From Winslowiella toletana (GTDB lineage: Bacteria > Pseudomonadota > Gammaproteobacteria > Enterobacterales > Enterobacteriaceae): a stretch of 64,000 nucleotides of DNA. Below the pieces are notes generated by a model. That model had not been told where the DNA came from, did no database searches, and was given only the letters and a program-made list of their open reading frames with translations. Numbering within the stretch: position 1 is the first letter of the stretch; every line of letters begins with the position of its first letter. Location of the stretch: assembly GCF_017875465.1 (NCBI RefSeq), contig NZ_JAGGMQ010000001.1:744001-808000 (forward strand), read 5' to 3'. This document shows, piece by piece, positions 49,808 to 60,046 of this stretch. Made by a program: the position numbers and the translations under genes.

Positions 49808-49834
49808 AAAACCCCTCGCCACGGGGCTTTTAAT
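49808..49834. terminator. Terminator-like hairpin upstream of mepS
   Basis: AAAACCCC and GGGGCTTTT form a stem with a loop TCGCCAC and a T-tract on the plus strand. It sits 190 bases before mepS and more than 200 bases after the lpxT terminator, so it would end a separate short transcript or attenuate mepS. Confidence 0.7.
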
Positions 49835-49888
49835 CGGGTAATCTCAATTCGGATTAGGCAAAAACGGTGATTTTTTTCTTTTTTTACA

Positions 49889-49918
49889 ATTAAAATGTGC
49901 TCGTTAACACATTTTAAT
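49889..49918. promoter_or_regulatory. Perfect 11-bp inverted repeat upstream of mepS
   Basis: ATTAAAATGTG and CACATTTTAAT around an 8-base centre, about 105-135 bases before the mepS ATG. A T-rich tract precedes rather than follows it, so it is not a plus-strand terminator. An operator or leader stem is likely. Confidence 0.55.
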
Positions 49919-50022
49919 GATTTAGGAATTGTCTCACGCGCCTGCACTAATTAATTTCATTTTCGTTTCGCAACTTAGCTAACGACCTGTGTCGTTAAGG
50001 ACCCCAAGGGATAACAAACATA

Positions 50023-50595
50023 ATGGTCAAGTCTCAACCTATCCTGAGATATATTATGCGGGCCATACCCGCCGTCGCACTCGCGACACTGCTTTCGGCA
50101 TGTACTACCAGTAACGATCACAACGCACAAACTGAGACTCATGCAGTTAAAGGCCAGAACGGCTTTTTACTTCAAGCGTCTCAGGATGAATTCGAACAGA
50201 TGGTTCAGAGCGTGGATATTAAATCACGTATCATGGATCAATATGCTGACTGGAAAGGCGTTCGTTATCGTCTTGGCGGCACCAACAAACGCGGCATCGA
50301 TTGCTCCGCTTTTGTTCAGGTGACCTTCCGTGAACAGTTTGGTCTCGATCTGCCGCGCTCAACCTCAGAGCAGCAGGACAGTGGTAAAAGTATTCAGCGC
50401 AGTAAGTTACGTCCCGGTGATCTTGTGCTGTTCCGCGCCGGTTCGACAGGGCGACATGTTGGCATCTACCTCGGTAATGACAACTTCGTTCATGCTTCGA
50501 CCAGCAGCGGTGTAATGATTTCCAATTTGAATGATTCATACTGGAAAAATCGTTACCGTGAAGCAAGACGCGTACTGAGCCGTACACAAAGCTGA
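50023..50595 (+). CDS. mepS: Murein DD-endopeptidase MepS (Spr)
   Basis: 190 residues. Lipoprotein signal ending LLSAC, with lipidated Cys 27. NlpC/P60 domain from about 65 with catalytic triad C94 ([10 protein letters not shown]), H144 (GRHVGIYLG) and H156 (FVHAS). It cuts meso-DAP-D-Ala cross-links to allow peptidoglycan growth; in E. coli its level is controlled by NlpI-Prc proteolysis. Neighbours match E. coli (lpxT before, rtn after). Followed by a strong terminator. Confidence 0.96.
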   Translation: MVKSQPILRYIMRAIPAVALATLLSACTTSNDHNAQTETHAVKGQNGFLLQASQDEFEQMVQSVDIKSRIMDQYADWKGVRYRLGGTNKRGIDCSAFVQVTFREQFGLDLPRSTSEQQDSGKSIQRSKLRPGDLVLFRAGSTGRHVGIYLGNDNFVHASTSSGVMISNLNDSYWKNRYREARRVLSRTQS

Positions 50596-50630
50596 TCTTT
50601 ATCCCTTGAAGTCCGCGAAATGAGAATAAT

Positions 50631-50658
50631 AAAAACGCTGCTCCGGCAGCGTTTTTTT
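50631..50658 (+). terminator. mepS intrinsic terminator
   Basis: AACGCTG-CTC-CGGCAGCGTT followed by a T-run, 35 bases after the mepS stop. Confidence 0.93.
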
Positions 50659-50863
50659 ATGCCTGAAATTTGCCTGACTACGCGCTGACGATTTGGCATG
50701 CACCAGAACAATCCGCCAGCAGTCAGGACAAAAATAGTTTTGCTTATCATAATAATATCGAGACAGGACCCCCGACGACGTTATATCCTGCTGTGCTTAT
50801 TCCCGGAAAATGGCAGTGCATAATTCCAACAAAAAAACAGGCTAAAGCGGGAGATAAAACGCA

Positions 50864-52435
50864 ATGCCACTATCAACTCTGGTTAAACACCCTCTGACCA
50901 ATGCGCGCAAAATTGCGTGGGTCAGCGCGGCGGTTGGTTTGATCTTTTTTTTGTTTTTTACTGCCATCACTATGAGCATCGCCTGGCATAAACGCGCCAG
51001 GGGCAACGACCAGCTGCTGTTATATACGCAGAATTTTATTGTTAAAGGTTTTGGTCAACTGAAGGAGTCGCTGGATCCCCTGCGCAGCCTGACCATGTCT
51101 GAGTGTTCGCAGGTCAATACCCAGCTCACTTCACGCGCAGCATTTATTAATGAAGTCCGCGCCATCCTGCTGGTGCGTAATGGCATCGCCTACTGCTCCT
51201 CCGCCACCGGCGCCTTCAGTCTGCCGGTAAGCGCTATCTCCGCACATACTGACCTGAATAAAGATTTCGACCTGACGATGATCGCCGGTACCCCGATGCT
51301 GCCAAAGCAACCGGCGATTGTGATGTGGCTAAAACAGCCGGGTTCAGACCGCAGCGGTGTCCTCACCACCCTGAATATGAATATGACGCCTTACCTGCTG
51401 CTGGCGTCACGCCAGCTGGAAATCAGCGGTATGGCTTTAGCCAATAAAGACAATGCGGTCACCACCTGGAGCGAGGAGATGATCCACACCCGCCAGCTGC
51501 CCGCCAGTCCGCTGCGCATGACCCATGTTCCCGGCTATCCTCTCAGCTTTTACCTGTATGGCAATAATCTGCCGCAGCGCGACATTCATCTTATTCTGCT
51601 CACCGCCCTGCTACTGGCAGTGCTGGTCACCTCCGGCTGTTTCCTGATCCTGACGCTGCAGGTGCGCCCGGGCAAAGAGATTACGCAGGGGATCAAGCGT
51701 GGTGAGTTTCATGTCGAATATCAGCCGCTGGTAGAAGCGGCTACCGGCCGGGCCTACGGTCTGGAGGCGCTACTGCGCTGGGTGCATCCCGTCGCCGGCA
51801 ATATTCCGCCTGATCTGTTTATCAGTTATGCCGAAGGGCAGAATTTAATTGTTCCCCTGACACGTCATCTGTTTGAACTGGTGGCGCGTGATGCGCATAA
51901 GATCCGCCAGGTGATTCCGGTGGGCACCAAAATGGGGGTTAATCTGTCACCGCTGCATCTGTTATCTGACAGCTTCCGTGATGACGTTAACCACTGGGTG
52001 CGGGCGATGCCGGAAGGCCATTTCGCCTATGTGTTTGAGATCACCGAGCACACTATGGTCTCTGGCGGCAATACCAGCGAGATTTTCGACTGGATCCACG
52101 ATAAGGGCTATAAAATTGCCATTGACGACTTTGGCACCGGGCACAGCGCCCTGATCTATCTGGAGAAATTTAAGTTCGACTACCTTAAAATCGACCGTGG
52201 ATTTGTGCAGAGCATTGGCATGGAAACCGTGACCTCACCAGTGCTGGACGCGGTGCTGAATCTGGCGAAGAAACTTAACCTCAGTACCGTCGCCGAAGGG
52301 GTGGAAACCGAAGAGCAGGCAATGTGGCTGGTCAATCGTGGGGTAAGCCATATGCAGGGCTACTTCTTTGCCCGGCCAATGAACGTTTCGCAGCTGATTG
52401 CTTATTTTCAAACGCGCCAGCCCGCTTTGTCCTGA
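50864..52435 (+). CDS. pdeN: Cyclic-di-GMP phosphodiesterase, Rtn/PdeN type (CSS-motif EAL)
   Basis: 523 residues. Two membrane helices (about 17-40 and 243-267) flank a periplasmic CSS-motif sensor (CSS in GIAYCSSATG). The cytoplasmic EAL domain runs from about 270 with the EAL signature GLEALLRW, metal residues in IAIDDFGTGHSA, the lysine-containing YLKIDRGFV and the catalytic EGVET. All active-site residues look intact, so it should hydrolyse c-di-GMP. The periplasmic CSS cysteines are likely redox controlled. Same place as E. coli rtn, between mepS and yejA. Confidence 0.92.
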   Translation: MPLSTLVKHPLTNARKIAWVSAAVGLIFFLFFTAITMSIAWHKRARGNDQLLLYTQNFIVKGFGQLKESLDPLRSLTMSECSQVNTQLTSRAAFINEVRAILLVRNGIAYCSSATGAFSLPVSAISAHTDLNKDFDLTMIAGTPMLPKQPAIVMWLKQPGSDRSGVLTTLNMNMTPYLLLASRQLEISGMALANKDNAVTTWSEEMIHTRQLPASPLRMTHVPGYPLSFYLYGNNLPQRDIHLILLTALLLAVLVTSGCFLILTLQVRPGKEITQGIKRGEFHVEYQPLVEAATGRAYGLEALLRWVHPVAGNIPPDLFISYAEGQNLIVPLTRHLFELVARDAHKIRQVIPVGTKMGVNLSPLHLLSDSFRDDVNHWVRAMPEGHFAYVFEITEHTMVSGGNTSEIFDWIHDKGYKIAIDDFGTGHSALIYLEKFKFDYLKIDRGFVQSIGMETVTSPVLDAVLNLAKKLNLSTVAEGVETEEQAMWLVNRGVSHMQGYFFARPMNVSQLIAYFQTRQPALS

Positions 52436-52555
52436 TCAGCGGCTAATGGCATAATAATCTGGCATAAACCAGCCAGAAACAGAGCCTGGCGGTGAATACT
52501 GCTACGCTGAATGACAACTGATTTACTTTTTTCGCTGCAGGAGCCAACCAACATA

Positions 52556-54370
52556 ATGCTATTGCGCCTGGTGACACTTATGCTGCTCAGTGCTGTCGGC
52601 TTATCAGCACAGGCAGAGAATATTAACGAGAGCTATGCGTTCTCGAAGCTGGGCGAACCCAAGTACGCCACCCATTTTACCCATTACGATTACGTTAATC
52701 CCGCCGCGCCAAAAGGCGGAAAGATGACGCTGGCGGTGGTTGGCACCTATGACAACTTTAACCGCTATGCTTCGCGTGGTTATCCCGGCGTCGCCACCGA
52801 TGGCTTATATGACTCACTGTTTACCACCTCCGACGATGAGATTGGCAGTTACTACCCCCTGATCGCCGAATCGGCACGCTACCCGGATGATTTCCGCTGG
52901 ATGGAAGTCAGCATCAATCCCAACGCCCGTTTCCAGGATGGCTCACCGATTACCGCCAGCGATGTGGCCTTTACCTTTACTAAATTTATGACCGAAGGCG
53001 TGCCGCAATTTCGTGTTGCCTATAAAGGTGTAACGGTGAAAGCCATTGCGCCACTGACGGTGCGTATTGAGCTACCTGAGCCGGATAAAGACCAGATTCT
53101 CGGCCTGTTATCCCTGCCGGTGCTGTCGCAGAAATTCTGGCAGAGCCGCAAATTTAACGAGCCACTGGGCTACCCCCCTCTTGGCAGCAGCGCTTACCGT
53201 GTCAGTGCTTATAAAGTTGGCCAGTACATTACCTATTCACGGGTAAAAGATTACTGGGCGGCCAGTCTGCCGGTTAACCGTGGACGACACAATTTTGATA
53301 CGCTGCGCTATGACTACTATCTTGACGATAATGTCGCCTTTGAGGCATTTAAAGCCGGTGCTTTTGACTTCCGCACCGAAGGCTCGGCGAAAAAATGGGC
53401 CACCCAGTATCGCGGCAAAAATTTCGACAATCAGCAGATTGTCAAAGACGCCAGACCTAATACGGTGGCCACAGATACCCAATGGCTGGCGTTTAATACC
53501 GAAAAAACGCTGTTCAGCGACCGCAAAGTGCGCGAAGCCATCAGTCTGGCGTTTGATTTCCAGTGGATGAACAAGGCACTGTTCTACAACGCCTATAAAC
53601 GCACCGACAGCTATTTCCAGAATACCGAATATGCCGCCAGCGGCTATCCGGATGCGAAACAGCTGGAAATTCTGGCGCCGCTAAAAGGCAAAATTCCGGA
53701 TGAGGTGTTTACCTCACGCTATCAGCCGCCGGTATCGGACGGCAGCGGTTATGACCGTAAAAATCTGCTGAAAGCGCTGGCGCTGCTAAAACAGGCAGGC
53801 TGGGAGCTGAAAAATAAACAGCTGGTCAATACCACCAGCGGTAAACCCTTTAGCTTTGAACTGCTGCTGAACAGTAGCAGCAGTAGCAGCATCCAGTGGG
53901 TGCTGCCGTTCCAGCATAATCTGCAACGGCTGGGGATCCAGCTGGAAATCCGCCAGGTGGACAGCTCGCAGTATCTGCGGCGTATGCGTGAGGGGGATTA
54001 CGATATGATCCCATCGCAATATTACGCCCAGCCGTCACCGGACCCTTCGCTGCGTATTATCTGGGCTTCCGAATATATTGAATCCAGCTGGAACCGCCCA
54101 CGGGTTAAAAGCCCTGAAGTGGATAGTCTGATTGCGAAAATATTGCAGCATCAGGGCGATAAAGACGCACTGCTGCCGCTTGGCCGCGCCCTCGATCGGG
54201 TGCTGCTGTGGAACTACTATATGATTCCGATGTGGTATAACGCCGACGATCGCTACGCGTACTGGAATAAATTCTCCATGCCGGCCATTGCGCCGACGTA
54301 TTCCCTCGGCACTGACAGCTGGTGGTACGATGTTAACAAAGCCGCACAGTTGCCGGCCCAACGACGTTAA
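52556..54370 (+). CDS. yejA: Microcin C / oligopeptide ABC transporter binding protein YejA
   Basis: 604 residues, equal to E. coli YejA. Signal peptide MLLRLVTLMLLSAVGLSAQA, mature from about residue 21. SBP_bac_5 (cluster C) peptide-binding fold. Binds peptides, including microcin C in E. coli, for import by YejBEF. The ATG at 52556 fits the family start although AGGAG is 12 bases away. The frame is open 15 codons earlier. Terminates one codon before the SD of yejB, so the operon is tight. Confidence 0.95.
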   Translation: MLLRLVTLMLLSAVGLSAQAENINESYAFSKLGEPKYATHFTHYDYVNPAAPKGGKMTLAVVGTYDNFNRYASRGYPGVATDGLYDSLFTTSDDEIGSYYPLIAESARYPDDFRWMEVSINPNARFQDGSPITASDVAFTFTKFMTEGVPQFRVAYKGVTVKAIAPLTVRIELPEPDKDQILGLLSLPVLSQKFWQSRKFNEPLGYPPLGSSAYRVSAYKVGQYITYSRVKDYWAASLPVNRGRHNFDTLRYDYYLDDNVAFEAFKAGAFDFRTEGSAKKWATQYRGKNFDNQQIVKDARPNTVATDTQWLAFNTEKTLFSDRKVREAISLAFDFQWMNKALFYNAYKRTDSYFQNTEYAASGYPDAKQLEILAPLKGKIPDEVFTSRYQPPVSDGSGYDRKNLLKALALLKQAGWELKNKQLVNTTSGKPFSFELLLNSSSSSSIQWVLPFQHNLQRLGIQLEIRQVDSSQYLRRMREGDYDMIPSQYYAQPSPDPSLRIIWASEYIESSWNRPRVKSPEVDSLIAKILQHQGDKDALLPLGRALDRVLLWNYYMIPMWYNADDRYAYWNKFSMPAIAPTYSLGTDSWWYDVNKAAQLPAQRR

Positions 54371-54379
54371 GGAGTAGAT

Positions 54380-55474
54380 TTGGGCGCTTATCTTATTCGT
54401 CGACTTTTGCTGATTATCCCTACCCTGTGGGCGATCATCACCATTAACTTTTTTATTGTGCAGATTGCGCCCGGCGGTCCGGTGGATCAGGCGATTGCCA
54501 GCGCCCAGTTTGAGCGCAGTTCCGGCCTGCCCGGCGGCGACACGGGCATCAGCAGCGGACGCAGCGCGTTAAATAACACTAATCCCGGTGACAGCCAGTA
54601 TCGTGGCGCGCGCGGGCTGGATCCTGAAGTGATTGCCGAAATCACCAAACGCTACGGCTTCGATAAACCGCTGCATGAGCGTTATTTTAAAATGCTGTGG
54701 GATTATGCGCGCTTTGATTTTGGCGACAGTCTGTTCCGCAGCGCTTCGGTGATCCAGCTGATTAAAGAGAGTCTGCCGGTGTCAGTCACGCTTGGTCTGT
54801 GGAGTACGCTGATTATCTATCTGGTGTCGATTCCGCTCGGTATCCGCAAAGCGGTACATAACGGCAGCGCCTTCGATATCTGGAGCAGCACCCTGATCAT
54901 TGTCGGCTACGCCATTCCCTCGTTCCTGTTCGGGGTGATGCTGATTGTGCTGTTTGCCGGCGGCAGCTATCTCGACTGGTTCCCGCTGCGTGGATTAACC
55001 TCGCCGCAGTTTGACGCCCTGCCGTGGTACGGCAAGATTACCGACTATCTCTGGCATATCACCCTGCCGGTGCTGGCGACGGTGATTGGCGGTTTTGCCA
55101 CCCTGACGATGCTGACCAAAAATTCCTTTATGGATGAGATCCGCAAACAGTATGTGGTGACCGCGCGCGCCAAGGGGCTGGATGAGAAAAAAATTCTCTA
55201 TCGCCATGTATTCCGCAACGCGATGCTGCTGGTGATTGCCGGATTTCCGGCCACCTTTATCAGCATGTTTTTTACCGGCTCGCTGCTGATTGAAGTGATG
55301 TTCTCGCTAAACGGCCTGGGCCTGCTGGGTTATGAAAGCACCATCCAGCGCGACTATCCGGTGATGTTTGGCACCCTGTATATTTTCACCCTGATTGGCC
55401 TGCTGCTGAATATCGTCAGTGATATTACCTATACGCTGGTTGACCCGCGCATCGATTTTGAGGGACGCCAATGA
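54380..55474 (+). CDS. yejB: Oligopeptide ABC transporter permease YejB
   Basis: 364 residues, start TTG at 54380 with GGAG five bases upstream, right behind the yejA stop. DppB-type inner-membrane permease with six helices. N-terminal [20 protein letters not shown] and the EAA-like loop [20 protein letters not shown] are present. Works with YejE and YejF. The end overlaps yejE by four bases. Confidence 0.95.
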   Translation: MGAYLIRRLLLIIPTLWAIITINFFIVQIAPGGPVDQAIASAQFERSSGLPGGDTGISSGRSALNNTNPGDSQYRGARGLDPEVIAEITKRYGFDKPLHERYFKMLWDYARFDFGDSLFRSASVIQLIKESLPVSVTLGLWSTLIIYLVSIPLGIRKAVHNGSAFDIWSSTLIIVGYAIPSFLFGVMLIVLFAGGSYLDWFPLRGLTSPQFDALPWYGKITDYLWHITLPVLATVIGGFATLTMLTKNSFMDEIRKQYVVTARAKGLDEKKILYRHVFRNAMLLVIAGFPATFISMFFTGSLLIEVMFSLNGLGLLGYESTIQRDYPVMFGTLYIFTLIGLLLNIVSDITYTLVDPRIDFEGRQ

Positions 55475-56496
55475 GCCGCCTGAGTCCGATTAATCAGGCC
55501 CGCTGGGGCCGTTTCCGTCATAACCGCCGTGGCTACTGGTCACTGTGGATCTTTGCCGTGCTGTTTGTACTCTGTCTGTTTGCCGAGCTGCTGGCGAATG
55601 ATAAACCGCTGGTGGTGCATTATCAGGATCGCTGGTATGCGCCCGTGCTGTTTGACTATACCGAAGCCGATTTCGGCGGCCCGCTGGCCACCAGCGCCGA
55701 CTATCAGGATCCCTGGCTGCGACAGCGCCTCGATAATCAGGGCTGGACGCTGTGGGCGCCGATTCGCTTTGCCGACAGTACCATTAATTTCGCCAGCAGC
55801 GACCCCTTCCCGTCGCCACCGTCGGCCAAAAACTGGCTCGGCACCGATGCCAATGGCGGCGACGTGCTGGCGCGCATTCTCTATGGCACGCGTATCTCGC
55901 TGCTGTTTGGCCTGATGCTGACCATCGTCTCCAGCGTGATTGGCGTCGCCGTCGGCGCAGCGCAGGGCTATTTCGGCGGCAAAGTCGATCTGATCGGTCA
56001 GCGCTTTATCGAAATCTGGTCCGGTATGCCGACACTGTTTCTGATTATTCTGCTCTCCAGCGTGGTTCAGCCCGGCTTCTGGTGGCTGCTGGCGATCACC
56101 GTGATCTTTGGCTGGATGAGCCTGGTCGGCGTGGTGCGCGCCGAGTTTCTGCGCGCACGCAACTTTGACTATATCCGCGCCGCGCAGGCGATGGGCGTCA
56201 GCGACAGCCGTATTATGCTGCGCCATATGCTGCCGAATGCGATGGTGGCGACGCTGACTTTTCTGCCGTTTATTCTTTGCGGCTCCATCACCACCCTGAC
56301 CTCACTGGACTTCCTCGGTTTCGGTTTGCCGCTCGGCTCGCCTTCACTCGGCGAGCTGCTGCTGCAGGGCAAAAATAACCTGCAGGCGCCGTGGCTGGGA
56401 CTGGCCGGATTTTTCTCGCTGGCGATTTTACTGTCGCTGCTGATTTTTATTGGCGAAACCGTGCGTGACGCCTTCGATCCCAGCAAGGTGCATTGA
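55471..56496 (+). CDS. yejE: Oligopeptide ABC transporter permease YejE
   Basis: 341 residues. DppC-type permease with an N-terminal cytoplasmic helix ([20 protein letters not shown]) and a long periplasmic segment containing [20 protein letters not shown]. The C-terminal EAA loop is [20 protein letters not shown]. Forms a heterodimeric channel with YejB. ATGA overlap with the yejB stop. Confidence 0.95.
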   Translation: MSRLSPINQARWGRFRHNRRGYWSLWIFAVLFVLCLFAELLANDKPLVVHYQDRWYAPVLFDYTEADFGGPLATSADYQDPWLRQRLDNQGWTLWAPIRFADSTINFASSDPFPSPPSAKNWLGTDANGGDVLARILYGTRISLLFGLMLTIVSSVIGVAVGAAQGYFGGKVDLIGQRFIEIWSGMPTLFLIILLSSVVQPGFWWLLAITVIFGWMSLVGVVRAEFLRARNFDYIRAAQAMGVSDSRIMLRHMLPNAMVATLTFLPFILCGSITTLTSLDFLGFGLPLGSPSLGELLLQGKNNLQAPWLGLAGFFSLAILLSLLIFIGETVRDAFDPSKVH

Positions 56497-56497
56497 T

Positions 56498-58087
56498 ATG
56501 AGTACGCCACTTCTTACCATTAAGGATCTCAGTATCGCCTTTCGCCAGGGCAATGTGCAGCAGCAGGTGGTGAATCGCCTGTCGCTGTCGCTGGAAGCCG
56601 GGGAAACGCTGGCGCTGGTAGGGGAATCGGGATCCGGCAAAAGCGTTACAGCACTGTCGGTGATGCGCCTGTTGCCAACGCCGCCAGCCATTTACACCGG
56701 CGGGGAGATCCATTTCGGCGGTCAGAATGTGTTGCAGGCCGATGAACGCACCCTGCGCGGACTACGTGGCAACCGGATGGCGATGATTTTTCAGGAACCG
56801 ATGGTGTCGCTCAATCCGTTGCACAGCATTGAAAAACAGCTGTATGAAGTGCTGTCACTGCATCGCGGCATGCGTAAAGAAGCCGCACGCGGCGAAATGC
56901 TTAACTGTCTTGATCGGGTTGGCATTCGCAACGCCAAAAGCCGTCTGAATGATTTTCCCCATCAGTTATCCGGCGGTGAACGTCAGCGCGTGATGATCGC
57001 CATGGCGTTGCTGACCCAGCCGGAACTGCTGATTGCCGATGAACCGACCACCGCGCTTGATGTTACGGTGCAGGCGCAGATCCTGAAGCTGCTGAAAGAG
57101 CTGAAGCAGGAACTGAATATGGGACTGTTGTTTATTACCCATAACCTGAATATTGTGCGTCAGCTGGCGGATAACGTCACGGTGATGCAAAACGGCGAGG
57201 TCGTGGAGCAGAGCAGCACCCACCAGCTGTTTAACGCCCCGCAGCACGGCTACACACGTAAATTACTGGATGCCGAACCGGAAGGCCGCCCTTCCCCGGC
57301 CGACAGTGCGAAAGCGCCGCTGCTGCGGGTGGAAAATCTGCAGGTCTCCTTTCCGATCAAACGCGGTCTGCTGCGCCGGGTTGTCGATCACCATCATGCA
57401 CTGAAAGCGCTGAGCTTCGAGCTACGACCAGGGGAAAGCCTCGGACTGGTAGGTGAGTCAGGATCGGGAAAAAGCACCACCGGTCTGGCATTGCTGCGCC
57501 TGATACAGTCACAGGGCGATATCTGGTTTGATGGTAAGCCGATTCATGGCTGGAATCGTAAGCAGATGCTGGCAGTACGTCCGCGCATTCAGGTGGTGTT
57601 TCAGGATCCAAATTCGTCGCTTAATCCACGACTGAACGTGACGCAGATTATTGCCGAAGGATTGCAGGTGCATCGCCCGCAGCTGACGGCAGCGCAGCAC
57701 GACCAGCAGGTGATCGCCGCCATGCAGGAGGTGGGACTCGACCCCGCCAGCCGCCATCGCTATCCGGCGGAATTCTCCGGTGGTCAGCGTCAGCGTATTG
57801 CGATTGCACGCGCGCTGATCCTGCAACCGGAGCTGATTATCCTCGATGAACCGACCTCTTCACTCGATCGCTCGGTGCAGAAACAGATTCTGACATTGCT
57901 AAAAGATCTCCAGCAACAGCACCGGCTGGCGTATGTATTTATCAGTCACGATTTGCAGGTGGTGAGATCGCTGTGTCATCAGGTGGTGGTGCTGCGTCAG
58001 GGAGAGGTAGTGGAACAGGGTGACTGCGAGCAGATTTTTGCCGCGCCACAGCAGGAATATACCCGCCAGTTACTGGCGCTGGCCTGA
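56498..58087 (+). CDS. yejF: Oligopeptide ABC transporter ATP-binding protein YejF
   Basis: 529 residues, equal to E. coli YejF. Two fused ABC ATPase domains, each with Walker A ([15 protein letters not shown] and [15 protein letters not shown]), signature ([15 protein letters not shown] and [15 protein letters not shown]) and Walker B ([12 protein letters not shown] and [12 protein letters not shown]). It drives peptide import through YejBE. The start follows the yejE stop by one base. Convergent with yejG. Confidence 0.95.
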   Translation: MSTPLLTIKDLSIAFRQGNVQQQVVNRLSLSLEAGETLALVGESGSGKSVTALSVMRLLPTPPAIYTGGEIHFGGQNVLQADERTLRGLRGNRMAMIFQEPMVSLNPLHSIEKQLYEVLSLHRGMRKEAARGEMLNCLDRVGIRNAKSRLNDFPHQLSGGERQRVMIAMALLTQPELLIADEPTTALDVTVQAQILKLLKELKQELNMGLLFITHNLNIVRQLADNVTVMQNGEVVEQSSTHQLFNAPQHGYTRKLLDAEPEGRPSPADSAKAPLLRVENLQVSFPIKRGLLRRVVDHHHALKALSFELRPGESLGLVGESGSGKSTTGLALLRLIQSQGDIWFDGKPIHGWNRKQMLAVRPRIQVVFQDPNSSLNPRLNVTQIIAEGLQVHRPQLTAAQHDQQVIAAMQEVGLDPASRHRYPAEFSGGQRQRIAIARALILQPELIILDEPTSSLDRSVQKQILTLLKDLQQQHRLAYVFISHDLQVVRSLCHQVVVLRQGEVVEQGDCEQIFAAPQQEYTRQLLALA

Positions 58088-58094
58088 GCGGGTT

Positions 58095-58439
58095 TCAGAA
58101 AGGATTGCTGGCGGAAAAGGCTTCAGCAATGGCGACGCCCTGATTTTTCAGGCGGCAGTTGGTCGCGCTTTCATCATTGCGATGCACAAACAGGCAGGGT
58201 TCGCCCTGCCACTCCACTACCGCGCATTCCACCTGGATTTCGTTCAGCGCGGTTTTTAATATCTGCATAATATCCCACGCCGACTCGCCGTTATGGCTTA
58301 ATAATTTCAGGCCAATCAGGTCGTTATCATTGGTTAATCCGCTGATCTCCAGTGGCTCGATGGTTCCGCCACTCAGACCAGCCGACCAGCGATAGCTCTG
58401 CGGCAGGCGATGGACAACTGAAAGCTGTAACGTATTCAA
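58095..58439 (-). CDS. yejG: YejG protein
   Basis: 114 residues, from a TTG at 58437-58439 preceded by GGGGA. This start gives the E. coli length of 114 and the aligned N-terminus NTLQLSVVHRLPQSYRWSAG. The frame is open 28 codons further upstream but that extension is not conserved. No catalytic motif is seen; the protein is small and cytoplasmic, with a GEPCLFVHRNDE core and a CRLKNQGVAIAEAFS end. Function not established. Convergent with yejF, seven bases apart. Confidence 0.88.
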   Translation of the reverse strand: MNTLQLSVVHRLPQSYRWSAGLSGGTIEPLEISGLTNDNDLIGLKLLSHNGESAWDIMQILKTALNEIQVECAVVEWQGEPCLFVHRNDESATNCRLKNQGVAIAEAFSASNPF

Positions 58440-58608
58440 ATCAAATCCCCAGAACGTTGAGCAGGAAACACGGTTGTCTGGCTGCGTGAAGCAGCGACCC
58501 GAATCCCTGGTCAGCAACTGCAATAAGCGTCAATGCAAACCGTCGCGTTTTTTAACATTTCATATTTACGACGTAATTTTTGAGAGTCAGCTCTCATTTT
58601 ATTGTTAT

Positions 58609-58719
58609 ATGTACCGCGTTCATAAAGTGATCACAACCATTATTGCTGCAATATTGTTACTTTTATATGCGCTAAATTTCACAATAAAGCAACATTGTTT
58701 GCATGGAATAGCGGAATAA
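58609..58719 (+). CDS. Candidate small single-helix membrane protein (36 residues)
   Basis: The peptide begins MYRVHKVITTIIAAILLLLY and has one hydrophobic stretch long enough to cross the membrane, followed by a short polar tail. There is no strong Shine-Dalgarno sequence; a TGAGAG-TCAG-CTCTCA palindrome lies 13 bases before the ATG. No family is recognised. It would be read towards the REPIN-like element, in the convergent position these elements occupy elsewhere in the window. Low confidence: it could be chance in an A+T-rich spacer. Confidence 0.35.
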   Translation: MYRVHKVITTIIAAILLLLYALNFTIKQHCLHGIAE

Positions 58720-58726
58720 AGGCGGG

Positions 58727-58795
58727 ACGGGCGGCGATAACGCCGCCCCTACGAGTTATGATGTTTTTTGTAGAGGCGGCGTTATCGCCGCCCGC
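58727..58795. repeat. REPIN-like paired palindrome, copy D
   Basis: Hairpin GGGCGGCG-ATAA-CGCCGCCC (58729-58748) with CTACG, then GTAG and hairpin GGCGGCG-TTAT-CGCCGCC (58775-58792). Both arms are of the same stem type, so the whole element can also fold as one long palindrome. It lies just downstream of bcr. Confidence 0.88.
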
Positions 58796-58820
58796 AGGCA
58801 AAGGGATCGGCGGGGAACAA

Positions 58821-60014
58821 TTACGCGGCCTTACGTGGCCGGCTGGCATAGAGGAAAAGCAGCAGTGATACCGTGGCGCACAGCGCAATCGCCCACACCA
58901 TCGGCCAGGCGCTGGTAAAGGTCGCATTCGACAGCAGCATGCCTGCCAGTGCGCCAACACCAAAACGCAGCGTGCCCGCCAGTGACGACGCGGTACCCGC
59001 CATATGCGGAAACTCATCAAGGATCACCGCCATCGCATTAGACGACACCATCGACACGCAGCCGATAAACATCGCCACGCCAAACACCAGCGGCAGGAAG
59101 CCGAGATTTAATGCGCTGACCACCAGCAACCAGATGCCCATCGCAAACTGAATCAGCAGACCGAGACGGAACATCGCCAGCGGTCCAAAGCGGCGCACCG
59201 AACGGCTGTTAATCAGCGTCATTACAAACAGGAAGACAATATTCAGCGCAAAGTAATAGCCAAAGTGCTGCGGCGAAATATGGTTGATTTCGATATAGAC
59301 GAAAGGGCCGGCATTAAGAAACGAAAACAGTCCGGCAAAGGAGAAGCCGCTGGCCAGCATATAGCTGAAGGCGCGCTTATGGCGAAACAGTGACAAAAAG
59401 TTACCCAGCATGGTGCGCAGGTGAAATTTCTGCCGTTTTTCTGGTGGCAGCGTCTCTTTGATCTGCGTAACAACCAGCACCGTGGTCACCACCGCTGCGA
59501 CAGAAATCACCCAGAAAATGGCGTGCCAGCTCCAGAACAGCAGCAACCAGCCGCCGACAATCGGCGCCAGCAGCGGCGCGATGGTGGTCACCAGCATCAC
59601 AAATGACATCATGCGGGAAAACTCCTCTTTCGAGTAGCTGTCACGCATCAGCGCGCTGATCACCACGCTGCCTGCGGCCGCTGACAGGCCATGCAGCAGA
59701 CGCATATTGATCAGCTGATCGATGGTTTGCGACATGGCGCAGGCTGCGGCGGCGATGGCGAAAGTCAGGGTGCCGAAAGTAATCACTGGCTTACGACCAA
59801 AGCTGTCGGCCATCGGGCCATAAAACAGCTGGCCAAGGGCAAAACCCATAATATAAATGTTAAGCGTCATCTGCACGCTACCCGCCGATACGCCAAACTC
59901 GGTGGCGATTTGCGGCAGCGCTGGCAGATACATATCGATTGATAACGGCATCAACATGGCCAACAGGCCGAGAATAACCACTAATCCCAGTGAAGAGTTC
60001 TTATCCTTCCGCAC
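58821..60014 (-). CDS. bcr: Bicyclomycin/sulfonamide resistance MFS exporter
   Basis: 397 residues, twelve membrane helices, Bcr/CflA drug-H+ antiporter family. N-terminal [20 protein letters not shown] and A-motif [12 protein letters not shown], antiporter motif C-like region [18 protein letters not shown]. coli Bcr exports bicyclomycin, sulfonamides and L-cysteine. rsuA lies upstream on the same strand, 32 bases away. A REPIN-like element marks its 3' side. Confidence 0.94.
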   Translation of the reverse strand: MRKDKNSSLGLVVILGLLAMLMPLSIDMYLPALPQIATEFGVSAGSVQMTLNIYIMGFALGQLFYGPMADSFGRKPVITFGTLTFAIAAAACAMSQTIDQLINMRLLHGLSAAAGSVVISALMRDSYSKEEFSRMMSFVMLVTTIAPLLAPIVGGWLLLFWSWHAIFWVISVAAVVTTVLVVTQIKETLPPEKRQKFHLRTMLGNFLSLFRHKRAFSYMLASGFSFAGLFSFLNAGPFVYIEINHISPQHFGYYFALNIVFLFVMTLINSRSVRRFGPLAMFRLGLLIQFAMGIWLLVVSALNLGFLPLVFGVAMFIGCVSMVSSNAMAVILDEFPHMAGTASSLAGTLRFGVGALAGMLLSNATFTSAWPMVWAIALCATVSLLLFLYASRPRKAA

Positions 60015-60046
60015 CCATTGCCCCTTACTTGTTATTATTTATATGA

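Larger units (their letters stand above)
49511..50022. other. 512-base structured intergenic region between lpxT and mepS
   Basis: No reading frame is convincing. From left to right: an lpxT terminator (49576-49595), a long GC-rich hairpin (49624-49652), a second intrinsic-terminator-like hairpin (49808-49834), a perfect 11-bp inverted repeat (49889-49918), then an A+T-rich tract to the mepS start. The segment may hold a small RNA or a regulated 5' leader; the exact transcript cannot be told from sequence alone. Confidence 0.6.
58440..58820. other. Intergenic region between yejG and bcr
   Basis: 381 bases. From the left: the yejG promoter, a 6+4+6 palindrome TGAGAG-TCAG-CTCTCA at 58581-58596, a possible 36-codon membrane-peptide gene (58609-58719, plus), the REPIN-like copy D (58727-58795), then the bcr 3' end. 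Base composition is strongly A+T-rich between 58540 and 58715, unlike the flanking coding DNA. Confidence 0.7.

Noticed and set aside
54371..54382. A missing ATG for yejB, suggesting a start-codon mutation
   Set aside because: TTG at 54380 with GGAG at the right distance gives exactly the family length of 364 residues, so a normal alternative start explains it. The same applies to yejG (TTG) and yeiR (GTG).
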